Assembly: GCF_003259955.1 (NCBI RefSeq)
Contig: NZ_QLMK01000004.1
Location: 62,001-126,000, forward strand
Source of the DNA: Falsochrobactrum ovis
Lineage (GTDB): Bacteria; Pseudomonadota; Alphaproteobacteria; Rhizobiales; Rhizobiaceae
Length of the DNA: 64,000 bases
Reading direction: 5' to 3'
Shown in pieces: positions 52,899-63,186 of this stretch; the stretch's first letter is position 1; each line of letters opens with the position of its first letter. The position numbers and the translations under genes were made by a program. Below the pieces are notes generated by a model, which had not been told where the DNA came from, did not search any database, and worked only from the letters and a program-made list of their open reading frames with translations.

Positions 52899-53822
52899 TT
52901 ACACCTTTTCGACTTCAGGACGACCAAGAATGCCGGACGGCATGAAGATCAGAACGATGGCGAGGATCGAGAAGGCTGCAACGTCTTTGTAATCAATCGA
53001 AAAATAAGCCGACCATAAAGCCTCGATCAGACCGATCAACAATCCGCCAACCACAGCACCCGGGAGCGATCCGATGCCACCCAAAACTGCGGCGGTGAAC
53101 GCCTTGACGCCGGGAATAAAACCATCGGCAAATGAGATTACGCCATAGAAAGACAGGTAAAGAGTACCCGCCACTGCAGCTAGCATCGCGCCCATAACAA
53201 AGGTGAGGGAAATGACCCGATCAACATTGATGCCAAGCAAAGCTGCCATCTTGCGATCTTGCTCGCAAGCGCGCTGAGCACGGCCAAGCGAAGTGCGGTT
53301 GACCACATACCAAAACACCGTCAGCAGCACCGCCGTCACCACGATAACGACAATCTGTTTTAAAGAGATCGTAACATTGGTGCCAAGGAGATTATATGTC
53401 CCGCTGAGCAGATTAGGCACCGGCTTGTTGCGCGGGCCCTGTGTCACCTGAACGAAATTCGATAGTGCTATCGACATACCAATGGCGGTGATCAAAGGCG
53501 CGAGCCGAAAAGAACCGCGCAAAGGCCTATAGGCCATACGCTCGATCACCCAACTCCAAAGCCCGGTCAAGAGCATGGCGACAACCATCATCAAAAGCAG
53601 CACTAATGCCAGTGGCAGCGCACCTATGAAAGTCGTAATTATCAGAAAAACGATCAGCGCCATAAACGCACCGAGCATAAACACATCGCCATGCGCGAAG
53701 TTGATCATGCCGATAATGCCGTAAACCATCGTGTAACCGATGGCGATCAATCCATAGATCGATCCGAGCGCTAACCCGTTGATCACTTGCTGGAGAAAAT
53801 ATTCCATAGAAAAGCCACCCAT
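52899..53822 (-). CDS. livH: Branched-chain amino-acid ABC transporter permease LivH
   Basis: 307-residue permease with about 8 membrane helices. The hallmark [20 protein letters not shown] is near 15-34, [20 protein letters not shown] near 35-54, and the ATPase-contact loop [20 protein letters not shown] near 177-196. Start 53822 has GGAAG six bases upstream; an ATG at 53807 ([12 protein letters not shown]) is the alternative, matching the N-terminus of homologues. It is the first gene of the transport operon; the 275-bp AT-rich region upstream must hold the promoter. Confidence 0.94.
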   Translation of the reverse strand: MGGFSMEYFLQQVINGLALGSIYGLIAIGYTMVYGIIGMINFAHGDVFMLGAFMALIVFLIITTFIGALPLALVLLLMMVVAMLLTGLWSWVIERMAYRPLRGSFRLAPLITAIGMSIALSNFVQVTQGPRNKPVPNLLSGTYNLLGTNVTISLKQIVVIVVTAVLLTVFWYVVNRTSLGRAQRACEQDRKMAALLGINVDRVISLTFVMGAMLAAVAGTLYLSFYGVISFADGFIPGVKAFTAAVLGGIGSLPGAVVGGLLIGLIEALWSAYFSIDYKDVAAFSILAIVLIFMPSGILGRPEVEKV

Positions 53823-54097
53823 TTAATTCTTCCGGAATCTTTTTGCCGCATCATTCTTTCGTGCAGTTGTTATTTTCCCGGTGCAATTACACCTAACGGC
53901 TGTATTGAGGATTGCAACCCCTTTATTTAATTTCAAAGAGCAACGCTCTATTCTTTTTCTAAATTAGTTATGTCCCCCAAAATGCGGCATGTATATATTC
54001 TTTTCCCCTACCAATTTCGTATCTGACAGGTTTTTTCACACCCTGCAAACCCCTAATTCTTCGTTTAAATATTTTTCTCGTCTCAACCGTACTGGAT

Positions 54098-55099
54098 TCA
54101 CCCGACAATGAAGCCATGTGCGAATGGATCTCGATCATCTATGAAGATCGTATTATACCCTGTCATTCTGGCCCAGCCGGCGATTGAGGGCACGATTCCC
54201 GGCTTTCCAGCCACATCAACGGCCTCTTCTACACGGCCATGAAAAAGCGAACCGATGATTGATTCGTGGACGAATTCATCGCCCGGTTTGAGTTTGCCTT
54301 TAGCAGCAAGTTGAGCCATTCGGGCCGAAGTCCCCGTCCCACATGGCGAACGATCAATCGCCTTATCGCCGTAAAACACCGCGTTGCGCGCATGGGCTTG
54401 CGGGTGATTCGGCTCTCCGGTCCAAAGAATATGCGTCAAACGATTAATATCTTTGAGTTCCGGATGTTGGAATTTATACGCATCGTTCAACCGTTCTCGG
54501 AGAACCGGACTCCACGCGATCAATTGCAGTGCCGTATAATCTTTCATATCGGTGTAGTTTTCTTGCGGCTCGACGATCGCATAGAAATTCCCACCATAAG
54601 CCACGTCGACTTTGAGCAAACCCAGATCAGGACATTCGACCTCAAGTCCTTCCGCATATAGAAATGCGGGGACATTCGTTAGCCTCACCCGCTCTACAAA
54701 TTGGCCATTTTGTTCATACTCAATTGCTACAAGCCCGGCTGGCGTATCTAAATTAAGCTTTCCCGGTATTTTGGGTGTAACCAGCCCCTGCTCAATCGCC
54801 ATCGTCACGGTCCCGATCGTTCCGTGACCACACATTGGCAGACAACCTGAAGTCTCAATGAATAAAACAGCAACGTCGCAATCAGGTCTTGTCGGCGGAT
54901 AAAGGATCGAACCTGACATCATGTCATGCCCGCGCGGCTCAAACATTAAACCGGTGCGGATCCAGTCATATTCTGCGAGAAAATGTGCTCGCTTTTCCAT
55001 CATGGTGGAGCCTTGCAGGTTCGGCCCCCCTCCGGCCACGAGCCTGACCGGATTGCCACAAGTATGCCCGTCCACGCAGAAAAACGAGTGTCTTGCCAT
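54098..55099 (-). CDS. 4-hydroxyproline 2-epimerase (proline racemase family, PrpA-like)
   Basis: Converts trans-4-hydroxy-L-proline to cis-4-hydroxy-D-proline with two cysteines. It has 333 residues. The first catalytic cysteine is in SGCLPMCGHGTIGTVTMAIE (about 84-103) and the second in DRSPCGTGTSARMAQLAAKG (about 232-251). The N-terminus MARHSFFCVDGHTCGNPVRL and the C-terminal RDPFAHGFIVG match the Brucella PrpA I remember, described as a proline racemase or hydroxyproline epimerase and B-cell mitogen. Signature residues cannot fully separate racemase from epimerase by eye. It follows the oxidase gene by 5 bp. Confidence 0.9.
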   Translation of the reverse strand: MARHSFFCVDGHTCGNPVRLVAGGGPNLQGSTMMEKRAHFLAEYDWIRTGLMFEPRGHDMMSGSILYPPTRPDCDVAVLFIETSGCLPMCGHGTIGTVTMAIEQGLVTPKIPGKLNLDTPAGLVAIEYEQNGQFVERVRLTNVPAFLYAEGLEVECPDLGLLKVDVAYGGNFYAIVEPQENYTDMKDYTALQLIAWSPVLRERLNDAYKFQHPELKDINRLTHILWTGEPNHPQAHARNAVFYGDKAIDRSPCGTGTSARMAQLAAKGKLKPGDEFVHESIIGSLFHGRVEEAVDVAGKPGIVPSIAGWARMTGYNTIFIDDRDPFAHGFIVG

Positions 55100-55104
55100 A
55101 ATAT

Positions 55105-56367
55105 TCAGCTCCCAAAACGTCGAGGGTTGAAGGGTTCAATGTCGATGACCGGCTGTTTCTGGGTAATCAGATCGCAAATCAAGCGAGCCGTAGCCGCAGA
55201 TTGCGTTAGCCCAAGATGCCCATGACCAAAACCATAATAAATATTTCCTCCGCTTGAAGCTTTACCGATAACGGGAAGAGAATCCGGCAGCGACGGACGG
55301 TACCCCATCCACTGACGGCCATTCTCAGTTTTAAGTCCCGGAAGAAACTTCGCTGCTTTCTTAAGCATAGCCTCGGAGCGAGTGTAATTGGGCGGTAGCT
55401 CCAACCCGCCAAACTCCACCGCACCACCGACGCGCAAACCCGTTGCCATCGGCGTAATAACAAATCCATGCCCTGGAAAAATAAGCTGACGTCTGACGTC
55501 AAAACTGCCAACCGGCAATGTCGTATTATAACCACGCTCGGTATCAAGCGGCAGAGGATCACCCAAAACCTTGGTAAGCTGGTGTGACCAAGCGCCCGCA
55601 GTAATCACAAGCTGGTCAGCCACAATATTGTTTCCGTCAGCAAGCCGGATCTCGCCGCCCTGCTCATATCGGCCTACCGACACCACCTGCGCTTTATGAA
55701 AACGGGCTCCCAATCTTTCGGCATAGGCCCAGATTGCCTGACCGAATAATTTAGGATCACTAACATTTTTCCATCCCGGAACAAAAGTTCCAGCGACGAA
55801 ACGGGGGCTTAAACCGGGTTGCAACTCCATCAATCTTGAGCCGCGCACATGCTCATAGGCAATACCCGCTTGATCTCGAATATCCCATCCCGGTTGCGAT
55901 GCTGCCAGTTCGGCTTCACTTTCATAAAGCTCGAGACTGCCATCTTCGCGCAAAAACTCCCGAAGATTTGCACGATCAATCAATGCGAGCATTTCGCTCT
56001 CAGCGAGCCGCATAATCTTTGCTTGCGTTTCAGCGGTTTTAGCCAAAACCTGCTCACGACTAGCTCGCCAAAAATGGTAGAGCCAGGGCACCATTTTGGG
56101 AAAATAACTGGGCCGGATGGACAATGGTCCCAAAGGATCAAACAACCAGCCCGGAACCTTTTTGATAATACCCTTCGACGCCAATGGGAGAATATCCGAG
56201 AAAGCCAAAGCTGCAGCATTTCCCGAGCTTGTTTCTTCGCAAATCCCGGTGCGGTCTACCAAGAGCACTTTTCTTCCCGCTTCCTTCAGCAAAGCGGCAG
56301 TAGCTATCCCAACAATACCAGCACCGACAATAACGACATCCTGACGCCCCCTCCCGTTCAAATTCAT
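55105..56367 (-). CDS. FAD-dependent D-amino-acid (probably D-hydroxyproline) dehydrogenase
   Basis: 420-residue FAD oxidoreductase of the DAO family. The N-terminal dinucleotide motif is DVVIVGAGIVGIATAALLKE (about 9-28) and ETSSGNAAALAFSDILP follows near 46-62. The FAD-contact region QLVITAGAWSHQLTKVLGD is near 247-265, and the C-terminal YYGFGHGHLGLTQSAATARL is near 378-397. It precedes and is co-transcribed with the hydroxyproline epimerase, so it most likely oxidises the cis-4-hydroxy-D-proline that enzyme produces. GGGGAG precedes ATG 56367. The deaminase and dehydrogenase of the later pathway steps are not in the window. Confidence 0.87.
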   Translation of the reverse strand: MNLNGRGRQDVVIVGAGIVGIATAALLKEAGRKVLLVDRTGICEETSSGNAAALAFSDILPLASKGIIKKVPGWLFDPLGPLSIRPSYFPKMVPWLYHFWRASREQVLAKTAETQAKIMRLAESEMLALIDRANLREFLREDGSLELYESEAELAASQPGWDIRDQAGIAYEHVRGSRLMELQPGLSPRFVAGTFVPGWKNVSDPKLFGQAIWAYAERLGARFHKAQVVSVGRYEQGGEIRLADGNNIVADQLVITAGAWSHQLTKVLGDPLPLDTERGYNTTLPVGSFDVRRQLIFPGHGFVITPMATGLRVGGAVEFGGLELPPNYTRSEAMLKKAAKFLPGLKTENGRQWMGYRPSLPDSLPVIGKASSGGNIYYGFGHGHLGLTQSAATARLICDLITQKQPVIDIEPFNPRRFGS

Positions 56368-56484
56368 TAATTTTGGCTCCCCTATTCTTAGCCCCGTAAA
56401 TCAAAAGCTTAATTTTGAGCGTCCCAACTCGTCTTTCATGTCCCTGAAACTGAACTCAACGAACACGATAAAACATCCCGCATT

Positions 56485-56503
56485 GATATATCACTAATAT
56501 ATC
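56485..56503. promoter_or_regulatory. AT-rich repeat, candidate operator of the GntR regulator
   Basis: GATATATC (56485-56492) and ATATATC again at 56497-56503, giving ATATAT-N5-ATATAT. It lies in the 191-bp divergent region between the oxidase and gntR genes, a common place for a GntR site controlling both directions. Confidence 0.4.
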
Positions 56504-56558
56504 TATATTTTGAATTCTCATTTCTGACAACGTTCTTTTAAGGAACCAAAGCACGAAA

Positions 56559-57227
56559 ATGACAAAAGCTGAAGCTGAGCGACTGCTTAAAGAGAATGAT
56601 AAAGGCGCAGTTTTGAGCCAATCGGAACGCGCTTATCGGACGTTGGAACGATTGATCGTCACCATGGAGCTTAAACCCGGCAGCATCGCAAATGAACGAG
56701 ATTTGGTAGACATTACGCAAATGGGCCGTACACCTGTGCGTGAGGCCATTCAACGGCTGGCCTGGGAAGGTTTGTTGGAAGTGCGGCCTCGCGCAGGTAT
56801 CACCGTTGCCTCTATCTATCCGCCAGATTTTAAGAAAGTGCTGGATGCGCGGCTGGGTGTAGAACAAGTCTTGGCGCGGGACGCAGCACGCTTTGCAAGC
56901 ATTAGCGAAATTGAGCGGTTGAATAGATCGCTTGCCCTTATGCGGCAGGCCGCCGAAGAACAAGACGCGATCCGGTTACTCGATGCCGATAAACTCTTTG
57001 ATTCGGTCTTGGCAGAAGCATCCTGCAATCCTTATGCCAGTCGGCTTGCAGCGCCACTTCAAACCCATAGCAGACGCTTTTGGTATGAACTTCATACGGC
57101 GGATTCTGTGATGAGCTCTGCTAACGCTCATGCTAGCTTGATCGAAGCCATTATATCGCGTGATCCGCATAAAGCCGCTGACATGGCATCATCGCTCATT
57201 GATCACCTAAGAACACTGATCAGATAG
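56559..57227 (+). CDS. GntR-family (FCD) transcriptional regulator
   Basis: 222 residues. An N-terminal winged helix-turn-helix spans about 20-85: YRTLERLIVTMELKPGSIAN, then RTPVREAIQRLAWEGLLEVR and RAGITVASI. The FCD ligand domain (about 95-215) is all-helical. Compared with common FCD metal ligands (Asp, three His), this one has DADKLFDSVL in place of the usual histidine-containing D..FH motif, so metal binding is doubtful. It is divergent from the hydroxyproline genes and probably regulates them in response to a pathway intermediate. AAGGAAC precedes the start. Confidence 0.87.
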   Translation: MTKAEAERLLKENDKGAVLSQSERAYRTLERLIVTMELKPGSIANERDLVDITQMGRTPVREAIQRLAWEGLLEVRPRAGITVASIYPPDFKKVLDARLGVEQVLARDAARFASISEIERLNRSLALMRQAAEEQDAIRLLDADKLFDSVLAEASCNPYASRLAAPLQTHSRRFWYELHTADSVMSSANAHASLIEAIISRDPHKAADMASSLIDHLRTLIR

Positions 57228-57283
57228 AAGCTGCGTTTTTTAACGGCCCCCATGCAACTCCCCTTCGCTGAAGTCGCTGAATA

Positions 57284-57311
57284 AGAAAAGCGGGCCTGAG
57301 CCCGCTAAACC
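57284..57311 (-). terminator. Terminator of the F1 ATP synthase operon
   Basis: GCGGGC, loop CTGA, GCCCGC (about 57290-57305), followed on the minus strand by TTTTCTTA. It is located between gntR and atpC, which are convergent. Confidence 0.85.
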
Positions 57312-57332
57312 AAAATAACCATCAGATCTATG

Positions 57333-57740
57333 TTACGCTGGAATTATTGAGCCTTTCAGCGTCATCAACTGATGCAAGAAAATTTCTGCATTGGTACGAT
57401 GTTCAACTGACGATGCGTCATCGAGCAATTCACGCGCATGAGCAATACGACGATCAATATCCGCCGCGTCTATATCATCAACATGCGTTGCCGATTCCGC
57501 AAGAACCGTGCAACCTTGCGGCGTGATATCAGCAAATCCACCAAATACCACATAAGAGTCCGACTTGCCGTCGGCAAGCTTAACCGTAACGACACCTGGC
57601 ATGATCGTGGTCATCAACGGAGAATGACCGGACAAAGCCGTCAGATAGCCCTCGCTACCCGGAATAACGACTTCAGTCACCTGCGCTGAAAGCAGGAGCC
57701 GCTCAGGCGATACGAGTTCGAATTGGAAAGCTTGAGCCAT
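57333..57740 (-). CDS. atpC: ATP synthase F1 epsilon subunit
   Basis: 135 residues from ATG 57740 (MAQAFQFELVSPERLLLSAQ), the normal length here. The N-terminal beta-sandwich has VVIPGSEGYLTALSGHSPLM near 23-42 and VFGGFADITPQGCTVLAE near 65. The C-terminal helical part (AHARELLDD...) is short. Epsilon joins the rotor stalk and restrains ATP hydrolysis. It is the last gene of atpHAGDC. A three-codon upstream extension to 57749 is possible but not needed. Confidence 0.96.
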   Translation of the reverse strand: MAQAFQFELVSPERLLLSAQVTEVVIPGSEGYLTALSGHSPLMTTIMPGVVTVKLADGKSDSYVVFGGFADITPQGCTVLAESATHVDDIDAADIDRRIAHARELLDDASSVEHRTNAEIFLHQLMTLKGSIIPA

Positions 57741-57861
57741 GGTTCTCACTTAATTTTTCAGAGCATAATCCAAAAATCGTCACCGTTTTAGGACCGATAA
57801 TGCTCATAGAATATGAACAGGCATTTCCGGCGAGCGCAATGCTCGCCGAAAACTCGATTCA

Positions 57862-59412
<1,551 letters not shown>

Positions 59413-59423
59413 TTACCTTCCGA

Positions 59424-60302
59424 TTAGAGCGCTTCCGCGCCCGAAATAATTTCGATCAGTTCCTTAGTGATCTGAGCCTGACGCTGACGGTTATAGGTGA
59501 TTGAGAGCTTATCAATCATCTCACCAGCATTGCGCGTTGCATTGTCCATCGCGCTCATCTTTGCACCCATTTCACCTGCAACATTTTCCAGAAGTGCCCG
59601 GAAAATTTGCACAGTAATATTGCGTGGAATGAGTGTGCTCAGAATAGCAGCCGGATCCGGCTCATACTCATAAATCGCTTCACCCGAAGCCGCAGCCTCG
59701 GTTGCGTCACCAGCAGTAGCCGGAATGATCTGTTGTGCTGTTGGAACCTGGCTGATTACCGATTTGAACTCGGAATAGAACAGAGTGCACACATCAAAAG
59801 CACCCTCTTCAAACAGCTTGATGACTTTCTGACCGATTTCATCGGCATGAATGAAAGCCAGTTGTTTAACCTCACGCAGATCAACATGATCGATTAACAG
59901 GCTGGCAAATTCACGACGCAAAATGTCCGCGCCTTTTTTGCCCACTGTGATTATCTTGACCGTCTTGCCTTCGGCAAGCAGTGAACGCGCATGATCGCGC
60001 GCCAGACGCGCAATCTGCGAGTTGAAACCGCCACACAGACCACGTTCGGCGGTGCAGACGATGAGCAGATGCACATCGTCCTTACCTGTACCGGCCATGA
60101 GTGCTGGCGCATCCTCGGCACTGACATTCTCTGCGATATTCGCGAGAACAGCGCTCATACGCTGCGAATAAGGCCGTGCGGCCTCCGCAGCTTCCTGAGC
60201 TCGGCGCAGCTTCGCCGCGGCGACCATTTGCATCGCCTTGGTGATTTTCTGCGTCGCCTTGACCGAGGCGATACGGTTTCTCAGATCCTTTAGTGAAGGC
60301 AT
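59424..60302 (-). CDS. atpG: ATP synthase F1 gamma subunit
   Basis: Central stalk subunit that couples rotation to catalysis. It has 292 residues. N-terminal helix [20 protein letters not shown] and [20 protein letters not shown] precede [20 protein letters not shown] near 81-100. The C-terminal helix has [20 protein letters not shown] and [20 protein letters not shown], the gamma signature. An alanine-rich stretch with [14 protein letters not shown] lies near 200. It is between atpA and atpD with short gaps. Confidence 0.97.
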   Translation of the reverse strand: MPSLKDLRNRIASVKATQKITKAMQMVAAAKLRRAQEAAEAARPYSQRMSAVLANIAENVSAEDAPALMAGTGKDDVHLLIVCTAERGLCGGFNSQIARLARDHARSLLAEGKTVKIITVGKKGADILRREFASLLIDHVDLREVKQLAFIHADEIGQKVIKLFEEGAFDVCTLFYSEFKSVISQVPTAQQIIPATAGDATEAAASGEAIYEYEPDPAAILSTLIPRNITVQIFRALLENVAGEMGAKMSAMDNATRNAGEMIDKLSITYNRQRQAQITKELIEIISGAEAL

Positions 60303-60323
60303 CCGTTCATCCCGTCACAAAGT

Positions 60324-61853
60324 TCAAGCAAAAGACTTGGCGTAAGCGTCGATTACTGCCTTGAGCCTTGCTTCAATATCGTCAGTAAGCGCTTTCTCAT
60401 CGCGAATGCTGTCGAGTACATCCTTGTGCTCAGTACGCAATGCGGAGAGAAGGCCAGCTTCGAATTTGCCTACCTGATTGACCTCAAGCTTGTCGAGATA
60501 GCCGTTAACACCGGCATAAATAACCGCGACTTGCTCTTCCGTCTTCAGCGGCGAGAATTGTGGCTGCTTGAGCAATTCAGTCAGACGTGCACCCCGGTTT
60601 AGCAAACGCTGTGTGGATGCATCAAGATCGGAACCGAACTGAGCAAATGCTGCCATCTCACGATATTGGGCAAGTTCACCCTTAATCGAGCCTGCAACCT
60701 GCTTCATGGCCTTGATCTGGGCCGATGAACCAACGCGAGAAACCGACAGACCAACGTTAACAGCTGGACGAATACCTTGATAGAAAAGGTTCGTTTCAAG
60801 GAAGATCTGACCGTCAGTGATCGAGATCACATTGGTCGGAATAAACGCAGAAACGTCGTTACCTTGCGTTTCAATGACCGGCAAAGCCGTCAAGGAACCA
60901 GCACCGTTTTCATCGTTGAGCTTTGCAGCACGCTCGAGAAGACGCGAGTGAAGGTAGAAAACGTCACCTGGATAAGCTTCACGGCCCGGAGGACGACGAA
61001 GCAGAAGCGACATCTGGCGATAAGCCACAGCCTGTTTGGACAGATCGTCATAACCGATCAGCGCATGCTGGCCATTGTCACGGAAATATTCACCAATAGC
61101 ACAACCGGCAAAAGGTGCGAGATACTGCATCGGCGCAGGATCAGAAGCGGTAGCAGCGATCACAACCGAATATTCAAGCGCACCGCGCTCTTCGAGCACT
61201 TTCACAAACTGAGCAACAGTCGAACGCTTCTGGCCAACAGCGACATAGACGCAGTAAAGCTTGTCTTTGTCCGGGCCATTATCATGGATCGGCTTCTGGT
61301 TCAGGAAAGTATCGAGAATGATGGCGGTTTTACCGGTCTGACGGTCACCAATAACCAATTCACGCTGACCACGACCAACCGGGATCAAAGCGTCAATGGC
61401 TTTCAGACCAGTCGACATCGGCTCATGAACTGATTTGCGCGGAATAATACCAGGGGCCTTAACGTCAACGCGGCGACGTTCCGTTGCAACAATCGGACCC
61501 TTACCATCGATCGGGTTTCCGAGAGCATCAACAACGCGACCAAGAAGACCAGGACCAACTGGGACGTCAACAATTGCGCCGGTACGCTTTACAACGTCGC
61601 CTTCCTTGATGTCGCGGTCGGCACCGAAAATAACGACACCAACATTGTCGCTTTCCAAGTTAAGCGCCATGCCGCGAATTCCACCGGGGAATTCGACCAT
61701 TTCACCGGCCTGCACATTGTCCAGACCATAAACACGAGCAATACCGTCACCGACGGACAGAACCTGACCGACTTCGGAGACTTCAGCCTCTTTGCCGAAA
61801 TTCTTGATTTGCTCTTTCAGGATAGCGGAAATTTCCGCAGCGCGGATGTCCAT
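60324..61853 (-). CDS. atpA: ATP synthase F1 alpha subunit
   Basis: Non-catalytic nucleotide-binding subunit, 509 residues. Walker [21 protein letters not shown] is near 168-187, [20 protein letters not shown] near 230, and the signature [20 protein letters not shown] near 365-384. The N-terminal helix ([20 protein letters not shown]) contacts delta. ATG 61853 overlaps the atpH stop by one base (TGATG). Confidence 0.98.
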   Translation of the reverse strand: MDIRAAEISAILKEQIKNFGKEAEVSEVGQVLSVGDGIARVYGLDNVQAGEMVEFPGGIRGMALNLESDNVGVVIFGADRDIKEGDVVKRTGAIVDVPVGPGLLGRVVDALGNPIDGKGPIVATERRRVDVKAPGIIPRKSVHEPMSTGLKAIDALIPVGRGQRELVIGDRQTGKTAIILDTFLNQKPIHDNGPDKDKLYCVYVAVGQKRSTVAQFVKVLEERGALEYSVVIAATASDPAPMQYLAPFAGCAIGEYFRDNGQHALIGYDDLSKQAVAYRQMSLLLRRPPGREAYPGDVFYLHSRLLERAAKLNDENGAGSLTALPVIETQGNDVSAFIPTNVISITDGQIFLETNLFYQGIRPAVNVGLSVSRVGSSAQIKAMKQVAGSIKGELAQYREMAAFAQFGSDLDASTQRLLNRGARLTELLKQPQFSPLKTEEQVAVIYAGVNGYLDKLEVNQVGKFEAGLLSALRTEHKDVLDSIRDEKALTDDIEARLKAVIDAYAKSFA

Positions 61854-62413
61854 CAGCCGACCTCTTTCAGTGCAAGCTTAAGAGAAGAAAGTTTGGTGCG
61901 AAGGGACGTGTCGATCTGACGCGAACCCATCTTGACGATAAGACCGCCGAGGATCGACGGATCGACGGTGACGTTAACTGTCACGTCCTTGCCGGCTACG
62001 CTCTTGAGCGTCGCCTTCAATTCATTCTGCTGCGCAGAACTAAGCTCATGCGCAGAGATCACATCTGCAGAAATCTCACCGCGATGTTCGGCTGCAATTT
62101 TGCGGAATGCGGCAATAATGCCGGGCAATGCAAATAAACGACGATTTTGCGCCACAACGCGCAGGAAATTTCCTACTAATCCTTTAATCCCGGCCTTATC
62201 AGCAATCTCGCTAATAGCGCGAAGCTGATCCTCTGCCGAGAATACCGGGCTGGAAATCAGGCGCTTCAGGTCTTCGCTTCCGCTCAGAAGCGCCTCGAAA
62301 CTGCCAAGATCTTTTTCCACAACAGCAACAGAATCGGCTTCGAGTGCCAGCTCGAATAACGATCCCGCGTAGCGCTGTGCAACACCTGAAATGAGCGAAG
62401 ACGATTCTGCCAC
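61853..62413 (-). CDS. atpH: ATP synthase F1 delta subunit
   Basis: 186 residues from GTG 62413 ([20 protein letters not shown]), the length I remember for Brucella AtpH. An in-frame ATG at 62476 would add 21 residues of poor resemblance. The delta N-terminal helical bundle has [20 protein letters not shown], then [20 protein letters not shown] near 85-104. The C-terminal signature [20 protein letters not shown] is near 150-169. It links the alpha3beta3 crown to the peripheral stalk. It is the first gene of atpHAGDC; F0 genes are elsewhere, as usual in alphaproteobacteria. Confidence 0.95.
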   Translation of the reverse strand: MAESSSLISGVAQRYAGSLFELALEADSVAVVEKDLGSFEALLSGSEDLKRLISSPVFSAEDQLRAISEIADKAGIKGLVGNFLRVVAQNRRLFALPGIIAAFRKIAAEHRGEISADVISAHELSSAQQNELKATLKSVAGKDVTVNVTVDPSILGGLIVKMGSRQIDTSLRTKLSSLKLALKEVG

Positions 62414-62772
62414 GAACAACCTGCTCTCTACGTTGAAACCATCTTTTTGAAACCCACTGGAGTCATCTGGGCTCAAACCGATGATTTTATTGAATGTTTT
62501 CGGAAAACTCTGTGACGCGCGAACGCGACAACACCGAAATGTGAATGCCGTCTAGCATAGACGAACGGGACTCGCAACACGCGAATCCCGGACTTTTGTG
62601 TAAGCTACGCAGCAATTTATGCTTAACTTGAACTGAACCAAATAGGTAACCCCCTGAATCCCTTTCCTTTATGCCTGCAAAAGGATGGTTTCACCATCCA
62701 AAACAAAGCAGCCTGCAGCAAAATGTTGCAGTACCTTTCAACTGATTAAGTTATCTGGCTTGCAGCCCTTAT
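62414..62772. other. Gene-free region upstream of the atp operon
   Basis: 359 bp upstream of atpH (minus). It contains the hairpin GGATGG-TTTCA-CCATCC (62683-62699), followed on the minus strand by TTTTG, a plausible terminator for the small membrane-protein gene, and a second perfect stem GTCTA-GCA-TAGAC (62550-62562) nearer atpH. The atp promoter must lie here, but no convincing -35/-10 pair was found. Confidence 0.55.
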
Positions 62773-63162
62773 TTAAGCGATAAATCCGAATGCATAAAGC
62801 AAAGGGCCTGCCGCCAATACGAATTCCAATAAAGCTGCGATGATGCTGTAAAAACTGGCTCGTTTTACAGACAATACCGAAATAATGCGTCCAAATAGCA
62901 CAAAACCCCAACAAGCCCCGAGCACCAACCATAAAAATGGTTGCGCAAAAATCAGGCAGCCAAGTCCCACTCCCAGATAAAAGCCAGCTAGCGTCGCCCG
63001 GATGGATGCATAGGCCTCCAGGCTGCCATGAGCTGGCTGCAACCGCAGGACCTTCATCGTAATACCGGGAGCAAAAAACATGATCACTCCGAAGAGAGAC
63101 GTGACCGCAGCCGAACTCCAGGCTAACCATTCGCCAGTACTTGCCGGAAGATAGAATTCCAT
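62773..63162 (-). CDS. Small four-helix membrane protein (DUF4345-like)
   Basis: 129 residues with about four membrane helices: about 14-34 (LAWSSAAVTSLFGVIMFFAP), about 50-70, about 72-95 (QPFLWLVLGACWGFVLFGRI) and about 105-128 (IIAALLEFVLAAGPLLYAFG). The arrangement, with RATLAGFYLGVGLGCL in helix 2 and FGRIISVL after helix 3, resembles DUF4345 membrane proteins. Function is unknown. It starts 24 bp after the priA stop in the same direction and is probably co-transcribed; its location upstream of atpH appears conserved in related genomes as I recall. Confidence 0.7.
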   Translation of the reverse strand: MEFYLPASTGEWLAWSSAAVTSLFGVIMFFAPGITMKVLRLQPAHGSLEAYASIRATLAGFYLGVGLGCLIFAQPFLWLVLGACWGFVLFGRIISVLSVKRASFYSIIAALLEFVLAAGPLLYAFGFIA

Positions 63163-63186
63163 TCGCTTTCGCCCTTTATAATTTTA

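Noticed and set aside
60777-61433. 218-codon plus-strand frame opposite atpA, and a similar one at 58315-58971 opposite atpD
   Set aside because: Both mirror highly conserved F1 subunit coding sequence and resemble no protein family.
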